Shown: positions 11,457-23,486 of the stretch, piece after piece | Numbering within the stretch: the stretch's first letter is position 1 | Layout: every line of letters begins with the position of its first letter | Assembly (NCBI RefSeq): GCF_963576615.1 | Contig: NC_088717.1 | Coordinates: forward strand, 59,446,749 to 59,510,748 | Reading direction: 5' to 3' | DNA from: Watersipora subatra | Taxonomy: Eukaryota; Bryozoa; Gymnolaemata; Cheilostomatida; Watersiporidae | Length of the DNA stretch: 64,000 bases | The notes under the pieces: generated by a model | Database searches by the model: none | The model's input: only the letters and a program-made list of their open reading frames with translations | Told to the model about the DNA's origin: nothing | Made by a program: the position numbers and the translations under genes

Positions 11457-14400
11457 ATGAGATTTCGAAGTATCCTTGTTTTCGTCTGCTATTCTTGGGC
11501 GCTATTTACATATGCAGGAGGTAAATTTATTTATGCACTTTCGTACTAGACTTCCTCAAAGTGTGCCATTTATGTAGAAAGTGTATGTTAATCAGGTGGA
11601 GAAAGAAGGCTTTAGAGAAGTATATCTCTTCTACATTACCACGTTTTACATTTATTAGCGCCCTAAAAAATCTGGTTAAACAGAAAACAACTAGTTGCTC
11701 CAATGGCGCTTTCGATAATTTCCTTCAATACGTTACTCTTGACGTTACGTTACTCTTGATGATTCTGCTGAAAAGTTTGTATTGAGTTAAATGCAAGTTT
11801 GTTATACAGTTTTCTCAAAACATCCGATAAACTCATCCGATAAACTCATCCGATAAACTCATCCGATAAACTCATCCGATAAACTCATCCGATAGATTCA
11901 GAGACAGAACCTGATATTGGGAAATTTTACTGCATGCGCTGATATAGTGAGATGGGTATATTAACCATTAACATAGTTCTCCTGTGTTGGTTAGTATTTA
12001 AGTATATATGTAATATAATACTTGGTTTAAAACTTACAATATATTCTGTTAAATATTATAGTGTCTGGTCAGAGCACTGGAAGAATAACTCAACAAGCTG
12101 AGGAGGTTGTGCGGTCTGCTGGTGCATCAGGAACACTCAACTGCACCGTAACGGGTCCTGTAGGATCACAGGATTTTGAGATTGTAAGTCTTGTCTTTTC
12201 TTACTGGCTCATGCTAGCATCTTTTGTTAAGGGTAGTTATACTTGGTAGGAGTCACTACAAGCAGCATCACTCTATGTCTTCAGTTGTTTCATGTTAATC
12301 AGCATAACTCTATGACTCAGTAATCATCTCATATCTTCATATTAACCCATTCAGGACTAATTAGTTATTGGTTGACTGCTCCCCCAGCCCAATTAATTTT
12401 TCACTAGCCTTACAATTAAAATAGAGCTACACAAAATTGAGTATAACTAGAGTTCTTTTCAAAATAATCTTGATTTGTTTTTTGCAGCATAACAAAGACA
12501 TTCCAGGCTACAATGTGATATAAATTTTTGTGCACCTTTACAAATTCTACTGACCACAATTTCTAATAATTCTGTGAACTTTTTTTTTATCAAAATTGTT
12601 TTTCATGTTTCGTAGCAGCTCACAAGCAGTTTTTTGATACTGACATTGTTGGATCTATGTTAGATTGATAGCAAACTTTATCAGCAGCAAATAAAAAAAA
12701 AGATTTCTCAATTCCGAGCAATAGAACAGGTGTTACTAGCTTCTAACCAACACTACGTCACTGACAGTTTTATCAATTATATAATCAAACAATTTGTTAA
12801 TTTATATTGAAATGCATTGCAGAGGTTATTATGAATATATTATGCATAAAAAATACTCAAGTTACCAGCTAACAGACAATCAATTACTAGCAAAAAAATA
12901 GGTGTAAAAATACAGTAAAATATGTTGTAAAAAATACAGTAAAAATGAATATGCATGAAAACGAAACAATATATACATGTATAATAAGGGTGTGTTCATT
13001 AAAAAATTATGACACGATGAGAGTTATTTGATGCCAACTACACATGCATATTTGCTGCCATTATAAGTTAGTTGATGCAGTATTCATCAGATATTGGTGT
13101 TGAAGCCCTAGGCTCATCAACAATGGCATCATCACTCACAAGCCCTTGACTGTCTTCACCTACATGTAGCAAATATGATCGGTAGTAAGCAACCTATTTG
13201 CTTTCAAACTTCTTGTACAGCCTAGAAAAAATTGTGCTTTAGTAGCTTTTCAGGGTAAATACCTAATAACAAATTGAAAATAAGTAGTCTACTGCAGCTA
13301 ACAATTGGTAATACAAATTGCAAATATTTTTTGATACTGTAAATATAAACACAAAAAGTCATGAAGATGATTACTGTGGTAAGTGTCCCCTATCGACCAA
13401 TATTAGAGCCTAGTGGTTGAGGCTAGTTTATAGTAGATGTTGAGGTTGAGAACTATATGCTTGACTAATTGTGGGTTGAACAATTGGATATAAATGAAAT
13501 AAGAAATTTTTATTATCTTGTAGTTCTACAAGGAAATCATAAAACTATTGTTTATTATGGGGTAATAGAGTGATGAGTTCATGCTGCAAAAAGATCTAAA
13601 TTTTATTGGATTGAAAATGTTATAATCATGTGTATCATGAAAAAAATCCATATCTTACACTGTTAGAATAAAGTTTGTTAGAAATTCACAAGAAAAATTT
13701 CGGCTTTTTATCGTTTTTTTTTCGGTAAAATTCTATAAATTGCCACATAAAACTTACCTTCTTCCATCAGAAAATTCTCATTTTCTTCTTGAACATTACT
13801 TCTGTTGCTATTTTCTTCCCCTGAGCTGATTACCGCATCTAATTCACTTAAAAATTTTGCCATCGTTCGGATAAACCTTTTCCAATATGGCGATCATCAA
13901 ATTTCCAAAACAGTTGATATCTATCACATAATTTGTTAGTTAAAACTTTCTTGTCCAATCACATATTTGGTATCAAAATGATGCCCAGACTCTTAAACTT
14001 CGTTTGGTGAATGAATAAAACCGATGTACCTAAACAGCTAAGCAATAGAGCAAATCAAAGTTTAACCCGAGTACTTCGGGAATGGGCCCTGGAGAGCACA
14101 ACTCTTCCCGAGGTATTCGGGAACAGTCCTGAGTGGGTTAATCAGCATAACTCTATGACTCGATAATCATCTCATATCCTTCATATTAATCAGCATAACT
14201 CTATGACTTAGTAGTCATCATCTCATAACCTTCATGTTAATCAGCATAACTCTATGACTCAGTAGTCTTCTCATATTTTCATATTAATCAGCATAACTCT
14301 ATGACTCAGTAGTCATCTCATGTATTTCATATTAATCAGCATCTCTATGACTCCATAGTCATCTCTTATCCTTCATATTAATCAGCATAACTCTATGTCA

Positions 14401-17400
14401 AATTCGACATTGCTTACATAGGTCGAGTGGGTGTTTCTGAACAATTCGGGAGGACCTAAAACTGTGAGCAGAGACTGTATAATTGAAGAGGAGGATGAGC
14501 GCTCAGCTATAGAGAAATATTTAATCGTCTGCGAAGAACTACAAAGTGCGTCATTTCTATTTTGCTTCATCATTTAATGCTCTTTTTTAAATTTTTGACT
14601 TGCAACAAAATTCACTTTATTGTTATTTGGTATCAAAAGGTTCATCATGTCTTACTCTGCTTTGTAGTAAGCTCAAAATATGTGGAAATGTGATTACAAG
14701 CTTTTAAAAGCTCAAAAACAAACAGTTAATCGCAGCCATCACGAAAACGCCGTAGGTTGGAATATCCTCTCCAAGACGGCTCAAATGGGACGTAGTTGAA
14801 CACGATGGCTTCTGTTTACACTTTCATGCAACCTCATTCGTCAAAATATTTTCACAAATTACTTTACGCATTCAATAAAACCCTCTCTATTGTCCTTACG
14901 CATCTATTTCATCATCATTGTAATGCTGTTACTTTGAGCTCTGATATGCCAAAACCTAGCCTTAAAAGTAGTTTAATTTTCTACCTTAGCTCGAAGGAGT
15001 GCATATTATCCTCTGATAAACATGAAGAGCCTGTTGGTCGCCTGTGATAGTCGAAAAATGCTGCGAAAAATTTTCCGCGCCATTTGGCAGGAAGTATGGG
15101 TCACTTGATCAGATTACGGCTAGATGACTAGACCAAGCTTGAACGAAACTGTAAAGTAGCGAGCATCAATATTTGATAAGGGCTTTCCAGTAAAACCCGA
15201 AGTGTTTGTCATAAACTAGTGCTACGAGACGTTTTATATTGAGCCTTTTATTGGCCTTTTAATTCACGTGATAACATCACGTGTCAAAACAGTAACCACG
15301 TCGAGTTGAGTACGTCATCTACATAAAGGGATTCCAATCTACGACGATTTCGCGATAGCTGTGATTAACTGTTCGTTTTTGAGCTTTTAAGAGCTTGTAA
15401 TCACGTTTCCACATATTTTGCACCTACAACACAGCAGAGTAAGACATGGTGAACCTTTTGATACCAGATAACTGTAATGTAAATTTTGTTGCAAGTAAAC
15501 CTTTAACTAAAATATGTGCTACATGTAGGACAGCTTCTGCCAGTAGTCAACCACATATTTGAAGCAAATCTTTTTATAAAGGTTAGCGTACATGATAAGG
15601 AAATCTGTTAACAGGACGGTTTGTGATTTGCAGCTTCCTGCAGCGCTCATAGGTTAATCAATTGACTGTGTAGAAAGCGGCAGAAAGATGGATTTAACGC
15701 ATCTGTCTAAAAAACTGTCTGGTTGTTATGTTTTACAGCTACGTCTATAAAATACTCTCTCACAATCAACATGCTTTCTCAACAAGACAATGGCTGGTAC
15801 GAATGTCGTGTGAGACTCTCTAACGTTCTCTTGCCTGTAGACACTATGCATGTCAAGATGACTGTCCTCTCACCGCCTACTGTGAGTCGCCCTCCCTTGC
15901 TTGATATATTTTCAATACGATTGTATATGATGCTTGCGTGTACTGAGCATTAGTAGAACTTCCTTTATATCATGTACATGCATTTACCCTGGATCGTGGC
16001 ATTCAGTTGTCTGATAAATTGTAGATACAAGAGTCTGCCACTCCACTTGTCATAGATGCTTACATTAACCAGACAATACAGTTACCTTGCTCCGCAGAGG
16101 GAGTACCTGCACCCAATGTCACGTGGGGCCGTGGCAATGGAAAGCCTCTTCCACCTGTGCGATCCTCTTCTACTCGAAACAAAACTTCTGATATTATCAC
16201 CGTGAGTTGTCTTGTCTTGCAGCTGCACTTCTTTGATTCGTGCTCTCTGCGCTTTTTGTTTCATTTTGGTAATTAATTTTTTGTGTACATGACAGGCCAT
16301 TTTAGGCCAGTGCATATACTTTCTGCCAACTGTATCCGTTTGAAACTTGTAACATTAACAGACAACAGGCAGAGTGCTATACCGTGTGTTTGAGTTGAGT
16401 TGTGCCTGCATCAGCTTTTAAGGCAAATCAAGTAGTCCACAACCCTAAAGTATTAAATGTTGCCGCTTAGTTAGGCTTGCTGATTGGTCGGCTGTTAGCT
16501 TTTTACTGACTTTTGGATCTATGGTCGACAGAATGAGACGCTGACAATCAGGAATGTAATCAAAGAAGACGCTGGAATATACCGGTGCAGCGCTGATAAC
16601 AACATTCGTCCACCTGATGATTTCTACAGTAGGGTGTCAGTGCAGTATAAACCAACCGTGTCTCGTGTTGAACAGAGCTATGGCACTCCTACAGGGGAAA
16701 ACACACAGGTTATGATCTGGTGCAAGGTAGAAGGTGTGTACTAATATTCTACCTCGTGTTGTGTGATGTTCTCAAGGATCTATGAGGTGTTCCTTATATT
16801 TAAGAAATAACAAAGGTTCATAGTGAGCTGTTTGTATGTATGTCTGGTATTCATCAGGGCGCAAAGACATCTATCCATGTTACTGACGTCTTTCCAAGCT
16901 TGTGTGTACATGTAGAAGTTTGAGCTCAACTCAAAGTCATATCTATACGTAATGAAATTTGAGTTTCTCAATTTGTGTCGCTCCATGAAGTTCAAAGTGA
17001 AACCTGAAAATAGTGAATTATAGAAGTCAAGTAAATTCGAAGTATACACAGGTCTAGTTAGAGTAAGTTACACGCATCACTTACTCTACCACGAAATATA
17101 ATGTATTTGTTCCGATGTTAGCTTTATTACTTGAAGTCTTTATTAAGTCTCCTTCTACTATTATAAATTCTTTGCTCTAGCTGACAACAGATTTGACAAA
17201 GAATATCAGAACAGGTTGATTTCGCATGTCAAGGTCTAGCTGTATTCGCTTTACCATACAATTGTTTTAACATACAAAACAGATCACTGAATGAGTTCTA
17301 CTGGTATGTAGGGGTTTGACTGTAGTTTTACAATCGTATAAATAGTAAAACTAATGGTTAGTCATAATAAATGTCATATTCTGATATGAAAGTATCAGGT

Positions 17401-20400
17401 TGTATAGTATAAGTTGCCAATTTATTTAATATTCTTAAAAATAAACGTATTGGATAGCAGACATTTGCAAAGACATTTGCTGATGATGCTTGTTAAAAAA
17501 ATTGAATGCACTAAAAGACTTGTGCTGGTGAGCTCTCCCTCCAAATATTGTTTGTTGAAAACATGGTACTGCATCAGGTAACTTTGAGAACATGACTGCT
17601 GATGCCAATAACTCATTTCCTCTTAGTACTGTGTACTAAGAGGAAAGTACACCACACTTGGTTTAGAGTCTGTCTAGTACTTGTCTAGCATTTGTTTAGT
17701 GTCTGTCTAGTGTCTACTTGGTGTCTGTCCAGTGTTTGTTTTGTGCCTGTCTAGTATCTCTCTTGTGCCTGTCGAGCATCTGTCTAGTGTCTGTTTAGTA
17801 TCGCTCCGGTGTCTGTCTAGTATCTCTCTTGTCTCTGTCTAGTGTCTGTTTAGTATCACTCCGGTGTCTGTCTAGTATCTCTCTTGTGCCTGTCTAGTGT
17901 CTGTCTGATGTGGTCTGATGTCTGTCTAGAGTCTGTCTCGTGTTTGTTCTTGTTGATCCTCTTGCATATTGTTTTTTTACATGATCACTATATCGTGTAG
18001 TCTTATAACGTTTGTTGGTCTCTGCAAAGATATAGATTGTAAAACCAAAATATAGCATGTGACTTTGATATTAGTCTTTACCCTGTTATGACTGCTGGAT
18101 TAATCGACCATAGCTCATATACTATTATCGATTTTCAGGGAATCCAAGGCCATCCATGATGTGGTACAAGATGTCATTTGAGCAGACAGAAAGTTTTGAT
18201 AGAGGAGAGTTTGAGCTTGATGAGCAATTCTTTTCACAAGCTAGTGTAATCAGCAGTGATAGGAAGTATAAAGTGGAACAAAAGGTTTGTACCTGAGGCT
18301 ATGTTATTCAAGCTGGCATAACACTGGTGACAGGAAGTATGTGTTCAAGTTTTGAAAAAAGTTTGAAAGCTGTTTACTTTGCAGAGTGTGTCATCTTTCT
18401 CTACCCAGAATAGTATAGTCGCTTTTTTATACAGTTCAATCTCTCCTCTCTTTGTTGTACAGTATCACTACTCTATATAGTACAGTTTCTCACTTGTATA
18501 CATTCTCTCCCCTTTTTGCTGTACAGGATCACCACTCTACATAGTGCAGTTTCTCACTTGTATACAGTATCCCCCTCTCTACACAGTACAGTCTCTCCCC
18601 TCTATGCTGTACCGGATCACCATTCTACACAGTACCATGTCTTCCCTCTAATACAGTACTGTTTCCCCTCTCTGTACAGTGCAGCCAGTCCTTTATACTG
18701 TACAGTTTTTTCTCTATCTCTGTACAGCGCAGTTTTTCCCCTTTTTGTACACTACTGTTCCATTCTATAATGGACAGTCTCTCAATGCTCTCTGCGGTAT
18801 AGTATTTCTTCATTCTGTACATCACAGCATTTACTTTTTTCAGGTAATGATTATCGGCAGCCTGAGCACGATGGAATCTATGTTTTACACTCTCACCCTG
18901 CTCACTGTTGAACCCGGAGACATGGTCTATTATGTCTGCAAGGCTGAGAACAAGCATGGAACTGATGCTACCGATGTGCTCCTATACAGTGAGACATTTT
19001 CATAATCTATTAGATGCTTTTGTTTTCAAACAGGACTAGTTGTGGTGACTACTTTAGTAAGATGTGCATATGACAGGACTAGTTGTGGTGACTACTTTAG
19101 TAAGATGTACATATAACAGGACTAGTTGTGGTGACTACTTTAGTAAGATGTGTATATAACATGACTAGTTGTGGTGACTACTTTAGTAAGATGTGTATAT
19201 AACATGACTAGTTGTGGTGACTGCTTTAGTAAGATGTATATATAACAGGACTAGTTGTGGTGACTACTTTAGTAACATGTATATATAACAGGACTAGTTG
19301 TGGTGACTGCTTTAGTAAGATGTGTATATAACAGGACTAGTTGTGGTGACTACTTTAGTAAGATGTGTATATAACAGGACTAGTTGTGGTGACTACTTTA
19401 GTAAGATGTGCATATGACAGGACTAGTTGTGGTGACTACTTTAGTAAGATGTACATATAACAGGACTAGTTGTGGTGACTACTTTAGTAAGATGTGTATA
19501 TAACAGGACTAGTTGTGGTGACTACTTTAGTAAGATGTGTATATAACATGACTAGTTGTGGTGACTGCTTTAGTAAGATGTGTATATAACAGGACTAGTT
19601 GTGGTGACTGCTTTAGTAAGATGTGTATATAACAGGACTAGTTGTGGTGACTACTTTAGTAAGATGTATATATAACAGGACTAGTTGTGGTGACTGCTTT
19701 AGTAAGATGTACATATAACAGGACTAGTTGTGGTGACTACTTTAGTAAGATGTGTATATAACAGGACTAGTTGTTGTGACTGCTTTAGTAAGATGTATAT
19801 ATAACAGGACTAGTTGTGGTGACTGCTTTAGTAAGATGTGCATGTAACAGGACTAGTTGTGGTGACTACTTTAGTAAGATGTGTATATAACAGGACTAGT
19901 TGTGGTGACTACTTTAGTAAGATGTGTATATAACATGACTAGTTGTGGTGACTACTTTAGTAAGATGTGTATATAACATGACTAGTTGTGGTGACTACTT
20001 TAGTAAGATGTATATATAACAGGACTAGTTGTTGTGACTGCTTTAGTAAAATGTGTATATAACAGGACTAGTTGTTGTGACTGCTTTAGTAAGATGTGTA
20101 TATAACAGGACTAGTTGTGGTGACTACTTTAGTAAGATGTGTATATAACAGGACTAGTTGTGGTGACTACTTTAGTAAGATGTGTATATAACAGGACTAG
20201 TTGTGGTGACTACTTTAGTAAGATGTGTATATAACATGACTAGTTGTTGTGACATGTATATAACATGACTAGTTGTGGTGACTGCTTTAGTAAGATATAT
20301 TGTGTATATTTGTAGGAATTACTACACTCGCTGATGAGAATAGCAAATCATCTGTTACGACTAACTCATGGATGGTACTCAGCATTTGTCTGATCGGTTC

Positions 20401-20422
20401 TCTGCTGCGTTTCAATCACTAG
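11457..20422 (+). CDS. Three-Ig-domain cell-surface protein, probably GPI-anchored (lachesin/IgLON-like)
   Basis: Nine coding exons: 11457-11520, 12062-12183, 14422-14545, 15739-15881, 16025-16201, 16532-16733, 18139-18284, 18844-18988, 20316-20422. All junctions are GT-AG and phases are continuous, giving 409 residues. The start is chosen because the first 21 residues (MRFRSILVFVCYSWALFTYA) are a clear signal peptide and an in-frame stop lies just upstream. Ig1: C49, W65, C126 in the WYEC motif. Ig2: C173, W185, C229 in DAGIYRC. Ig3: C274, W286, C358 in YYVC. Residues 394-408 are hydrophobic and end the chain, with polar small residues before them, as in a GPI-anchor signal; a single-pass anchor is the alternative. 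Size and order fit the lachesin/neurotrimin/IgLON adhesion family, which acts in homophilic or heterophilic cell contact; that role is inferred from architecture. Ig1 carries an extra cysteine pair, C81 and C99. The introns hold transposons and minisatellites. Confidence 0.88.
11820..11893. repeat. 13-bp tandem repeat, about 5-6 copies, intron 1
   Basis: AAACTCATCCGAT repeated head to tail with almost no variation, inside intron 1 of the Ig-domain gene. Confidence 0.9.
12346..14137. mobile_element. piggyBac-like non-autonomous element in intron 2
   Basis: A 1792-bp insert flanked by TTAA on both sides (12342-12345 and 14138-14141). The termini are inverted: CCCATTCAGGACT at the left and AGTCCTGAGTGGG at the right (12 of 13 match). 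TTAA duplications with CCC...GGG ends are diagnostic of the piggyBac superfamily. Removing the element and one TTAA rejoins CATATTAATCAGCATAACTC, exactly the unit of the surrounding minisatellite, so the empty site is reconstructed from the sequence itself. Subterminal inverted CCCGAGTACTTCGGG / CCCGAGGTATTCGGG blocks lie near the right end. No transposase frame is present. Confidence 0.88.
14138..14400. repeat. About 48-bp minisatellite, intron 2, split by the piggyBac-like element
   Basis: Five to six units starting TTAATCAGCATAACTCTATG and continuing ACTCAGTAGTCATCTC. One further unit lies at 12293-12345, on the other side of the inserted element, so the array was one block before the insertion. 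It ends about 20 bp before exon 3. Confidence 0.88.
14588..15507. mobile_element. Non-autonomous long-TIR DNA element, copy B
   Basis: Same family as 576-1909 but inverted relative to it, and without the nested LTR. The left arm begins near TTGACTTGCAACAAAATTCA and the right arm ends TTGTTGCAAGTAAACCTTTAA. The arms are reverse complements over roughly 170 bp. It lies in intron 3 of the Ig-domain gene, about 40 bp after the exon 3 donor. No transposase frame is seen. Confidence 0.8.
16734..18138 (+). other. Intron 6 of the Ig-domain gene
   Basis: A 1.4-kb intron. The first 900 bp show no recognisable feature; minus-strand frames at 16780-17049 and 17422-17616 lack domains. The 3' part carries the GTGTCTGTCTAGT-type repeats listed separately. 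Confidence 0.6.
17645..17950. repeat. Imperfect short repeats of GTGTCTGTCTAGT type, intron 6
   Basis: Degenerate tandem sequence built from TGTCTGTCTAGTATCTCTCT-like words with 12-15 bp steps. It lies between exons 6 and 7 of the Ig-domain gene. Confidence 0.8.
18440..18840. repeat. Degenerate TGTACAGT/CTCTCCCCTCT tandem repeats, intron 7
   Basis: Irregular units of about 35-40 bp containing TACAGTACAGTTTCTC and CCCCTCTCTGTACAG. The array runs almost to the acceptor of exon 8, so it supplies an unusually long pyrimidine-rich tract. The frames on both strands here are repeat by-products. Confidence 0.75.
19031..20305. repeat. 43-bp minisatellite, about 29 copies, intron 8
   Basis: The unit begins AGGACTAGTTGTGGTGACTA and continues CTTTAGTAAGATGTGTATAT. 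Variation is mostly limited to TGTATAT/ACATAT/GCATATG and GGTGACTAC/GGTGACTGC. The array ends about 10 bp before the last exon. Each unit carries AGTAAGA, a donor-like word on the sense strand. Confidence 0.93.
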
Positions 20423-20516
20423 GCGGCTGATTGGTTGAGCAACAACACTAAAATTTTAGATGACAATATTTAAAGCTTTTTTTATTTTTAATCTTCAATC
20501 TCTACACTTCAATGGA

Positions 20517-20672
20517 CAATCATTCCATGGGCCATTTTACCTTGTTCTACAATCGTAATCTGTCAATCATTTCATGGGCCATTTTATTTGGTTTTACAAT
20601 CGTAATCTGCCAATCATTCCATGGGCCATTTTACCTTGTTTTACAATCGTAATCTGTCAATCATTCCATTTA
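20517..20672. repeat. 47-bp repeat, about 3 copies, 3' UTR
   Basis: The unit is CAATCATTCCATGGGCCATT followed by a TTTTACAATCGTAATCTG segment. It lies between the stop codon of the Ig-domain gene and its poly(A) signal, so it is probably transcribed. Confidence 0.85.
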
Positions 20673-20727
20673 ATGCACACTATTTGTATATATATATTTT
20701 TACAAATAATACTTTGTTTTCTTATGT

Positions 20728-20733
20728 AATAAA
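20728..20733 (+). promoter_or_regulatory. Polyadenylation signal AATAAA of the Ig-domain gene
   Basis: Canonical AATAAA about 305 bp after the TAG at 20420-20422, followed by GT/T-rich sequence (ATGTCTCAGTGCATCACTTG). It is the first canonical signal downstream of the stop. Confidence 0.65.
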
Positions 20734-21044
20734 ATGTCTCAGTGCATCACTTGCTCTGGAGTTATTTAACACGGGTGTCTTATGAGGTCCTAATGCTCTT
20801 CTGACTGAATTCCAATCTGTATGAATAGTCTTCTTGATAGGCAACCTATAGCAGGTGCCCAACCACAAATCTGTATGGTACCACTACTCCTAGTCATACA
20901 GTTGTGATAAAATCAATGGGATAGTGATGAGTTGAAACCCGACCCACCTTCTGCCAGCATGGATGTCGTTGTGAGATACAGGGATGAAAACTACTTACCC
21001 ATGCAGTGCAGAAAGGCCTTAATGACATGAACATTGGGAGTTGT

Positions 21045-21450
21045 ATTGAGATCAATTGAATTGATGAGTTGAATTAGGATCACTTGAGTTGAGGGGGTTG
21101 AATTTAGATCAATTGAGTTGAGTGGGTTGAATTAAGATCAATTGAGTTGAGGGGGTTGAATTAAGATCAATTGAGTTGAGTGGGTTGAATTAAGATCAAT
21201 TGAGTTGATGGGTTGAATTAAGATCACTTGAGTTGAGGGGGTTGAATTTAGATCAATTGAGTTGAGTGGGTTGAATTAAGATCAATTGAGTTGAGGGGGT
21301 TGAATTAAGATCAATTGAGTTGAGTGGGTTGAATTAAGATCAATTGAGTTGAGGGGGTTGAATTAAGATCAATTGAGTTGAGGGTGTTGAATTAAGATCA
21401 ATTGAGTTGAGGGAGGTTGAATTAAGGCCAATTGAGTTGAGGGGGTTGAG
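21045..21450. repeat. 29-bp minisatellite, about 14 copies, upstream of the CUB gene
   Basis: Units of TTGAATTAAGATCAATTGAG plus TTGAGGGGG. It lies 220 bp upstream of the CUB gene start codon, in the presumptive promoter or 5' leader. Confidence 0.9.
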
Positions 21451-21670
21451 TAGACATCAATGATCATTGTGTAAGATACTAAATGTTTTCCAATGCCTTC
21501 AGAAAATAGGTTGAGATTGACCTATCTGAACATACGATTGGTTGAGATATGACCTATCTGTTCATACGATAGGTGATGCCGTGATGAGCATAAAGGTGCA
21601 GGAGCTCACTGAACGTGTGAGAGAACAGCTGGGACTGAGTGATACAATATTTTACTCCTATGCTAAGACA

Positions 21671-22913
21671 ATGTCCACCAACGACCTGTCTGTTCTTGTT
21701 ACCCTAGCATTACTGGGAGTTTGCTTGGCTTCACACAGTAAGAAAAACTTCTAAGCCTAGAATAAGTTTCCATTTGCTTCATCGTACTTATTTTGACTCC
21801 TCATCTGCTGGAGTCGTCATCACTCTCATCAGCGCTTGACAATATCAGCTTGTTTGAAGATTATAGCATGGATTTTGTTCAGTTGTAGAAACTGTGATTG
21901 CAAGCCGCAATTTTGCTTTTTTCTGATCACTTGTAGTCGAGTTGCTAGAAAACTGCGGAGGGGTACTAGATGTGAGCAAAATATCACGAGGAGTTATCAG
22001 CCTTCATGGAAAAGATAAACCTTCTTCAAGTGGCGACTGTTCTTTCACTCTAAAAAAATCAACCTCTGACACAGTTGTGTATGTGCGATTCATTGTAAGT
22101 ATTAAATATTTTTAATAAAATAATATATTAAAATTGAAACTATAGTAATACATAACATGTGTGATCTTGCACTGCATAGCTGCAGTCTGCTCTTGATGAT
22201 TATATTTGTGATTACATGCGTAATATTTGCTATAATACTGACCAGTGTAACGAGAAATTTCGCATGGTAGTCGCTACTAACTTTAATAACGCATGGTACT
22301 CTGTTATTAAAGTTCACAGCATTGAGTTGACAGTATCAAAGGCTCCTGTTACTATGTGACCTGACACTATCGGTAGGTCTGGTACCATGAGTGTTGGGTA
22401 TTGAGTCATTAGTTTGCAATCAAGATCAGCTGAACCTTAATTTTATCAAATCATCTTTAGGGTCTATTTATCAGTTAGCAAGTATTTTAGTTTGCTGCCT
22501 TTTTGTAGGGCATCGATCTGAAGAAATGTGGAGGAGCAACTCTGTCTGTGACGGAGCTGTCAGACAGTAAATATGACAGCTATGAAGTCTTCACCTCTTC
22601 TCCACACTTTTGCTCTAAACGCATTTGGGTTTCAGATCCATCGAACATGATCCAATGGTATTTACCATCCTAAGGGTAATCTTTCTCTCCCTCTCCTTCT
22701 CTTCTTCTTCTCTCTCTCTCTCTCTTTTCCTCTCTCTCACTTTCTTACTCTCTCTCCTCTCACTGTCTTTCTCTCTACCTCTCCTCTCCCTCCTCTCTCC
22801 CCTCTCTCTATCTCTCTTTACTTCTCCTCTCTTTCTCTCTCCACTTTCTTTCTCTCCCTTTTTTTCTCTTTACCTCTCCTTTCACTCTCTCATGCTCTCC
22901 TCTTGCTCTATCC

Positions 22914-22947
<34 letters not shown>

Positions 22948-23250
22948 ACCTCTCTCTCTCTCTCTCTACCTCTTTCTCACTCTCTACCTCTCTCTATCTC
23001 TCCCTCTCTCTATCTCTCTTTACTTCTCCTCTCTTTCTCTCTCCACTTTCTTTCTCCCCCTTTTTTTCTCTTTACCTCTCCTTTCACTCTCTCATGCTCT
23101 CCTCTTGCTCTATCCCTCTCTCCCTCTTTCTCCCTCCTTCTCTCTCCTTCTCTCTCCTCTCTTTCCCTCTCTCTCCCTCTCTCTCTTTCTCTCTCTTTCT
23201 CTCTCTCTCTCCCTCTTTCTCTCACTTTCTCTCTCTACCTCTCTCTATCC

Positions 23251-23296
<46 letters not shown>

Positions 23297-23409
23297 CTCT
23301 CTCTCTCTCCTTCTCTCTCTCTACCTCTCTCTATCCCTCTCTCCCCCCTCTCTCTCTACCTCTCTCTATCCCTCTCTCCCCCCTCTCTCTCTACCTCTCT
23401 CTCTCTCTA

Positions 23410-23486
<77 letters not shown>

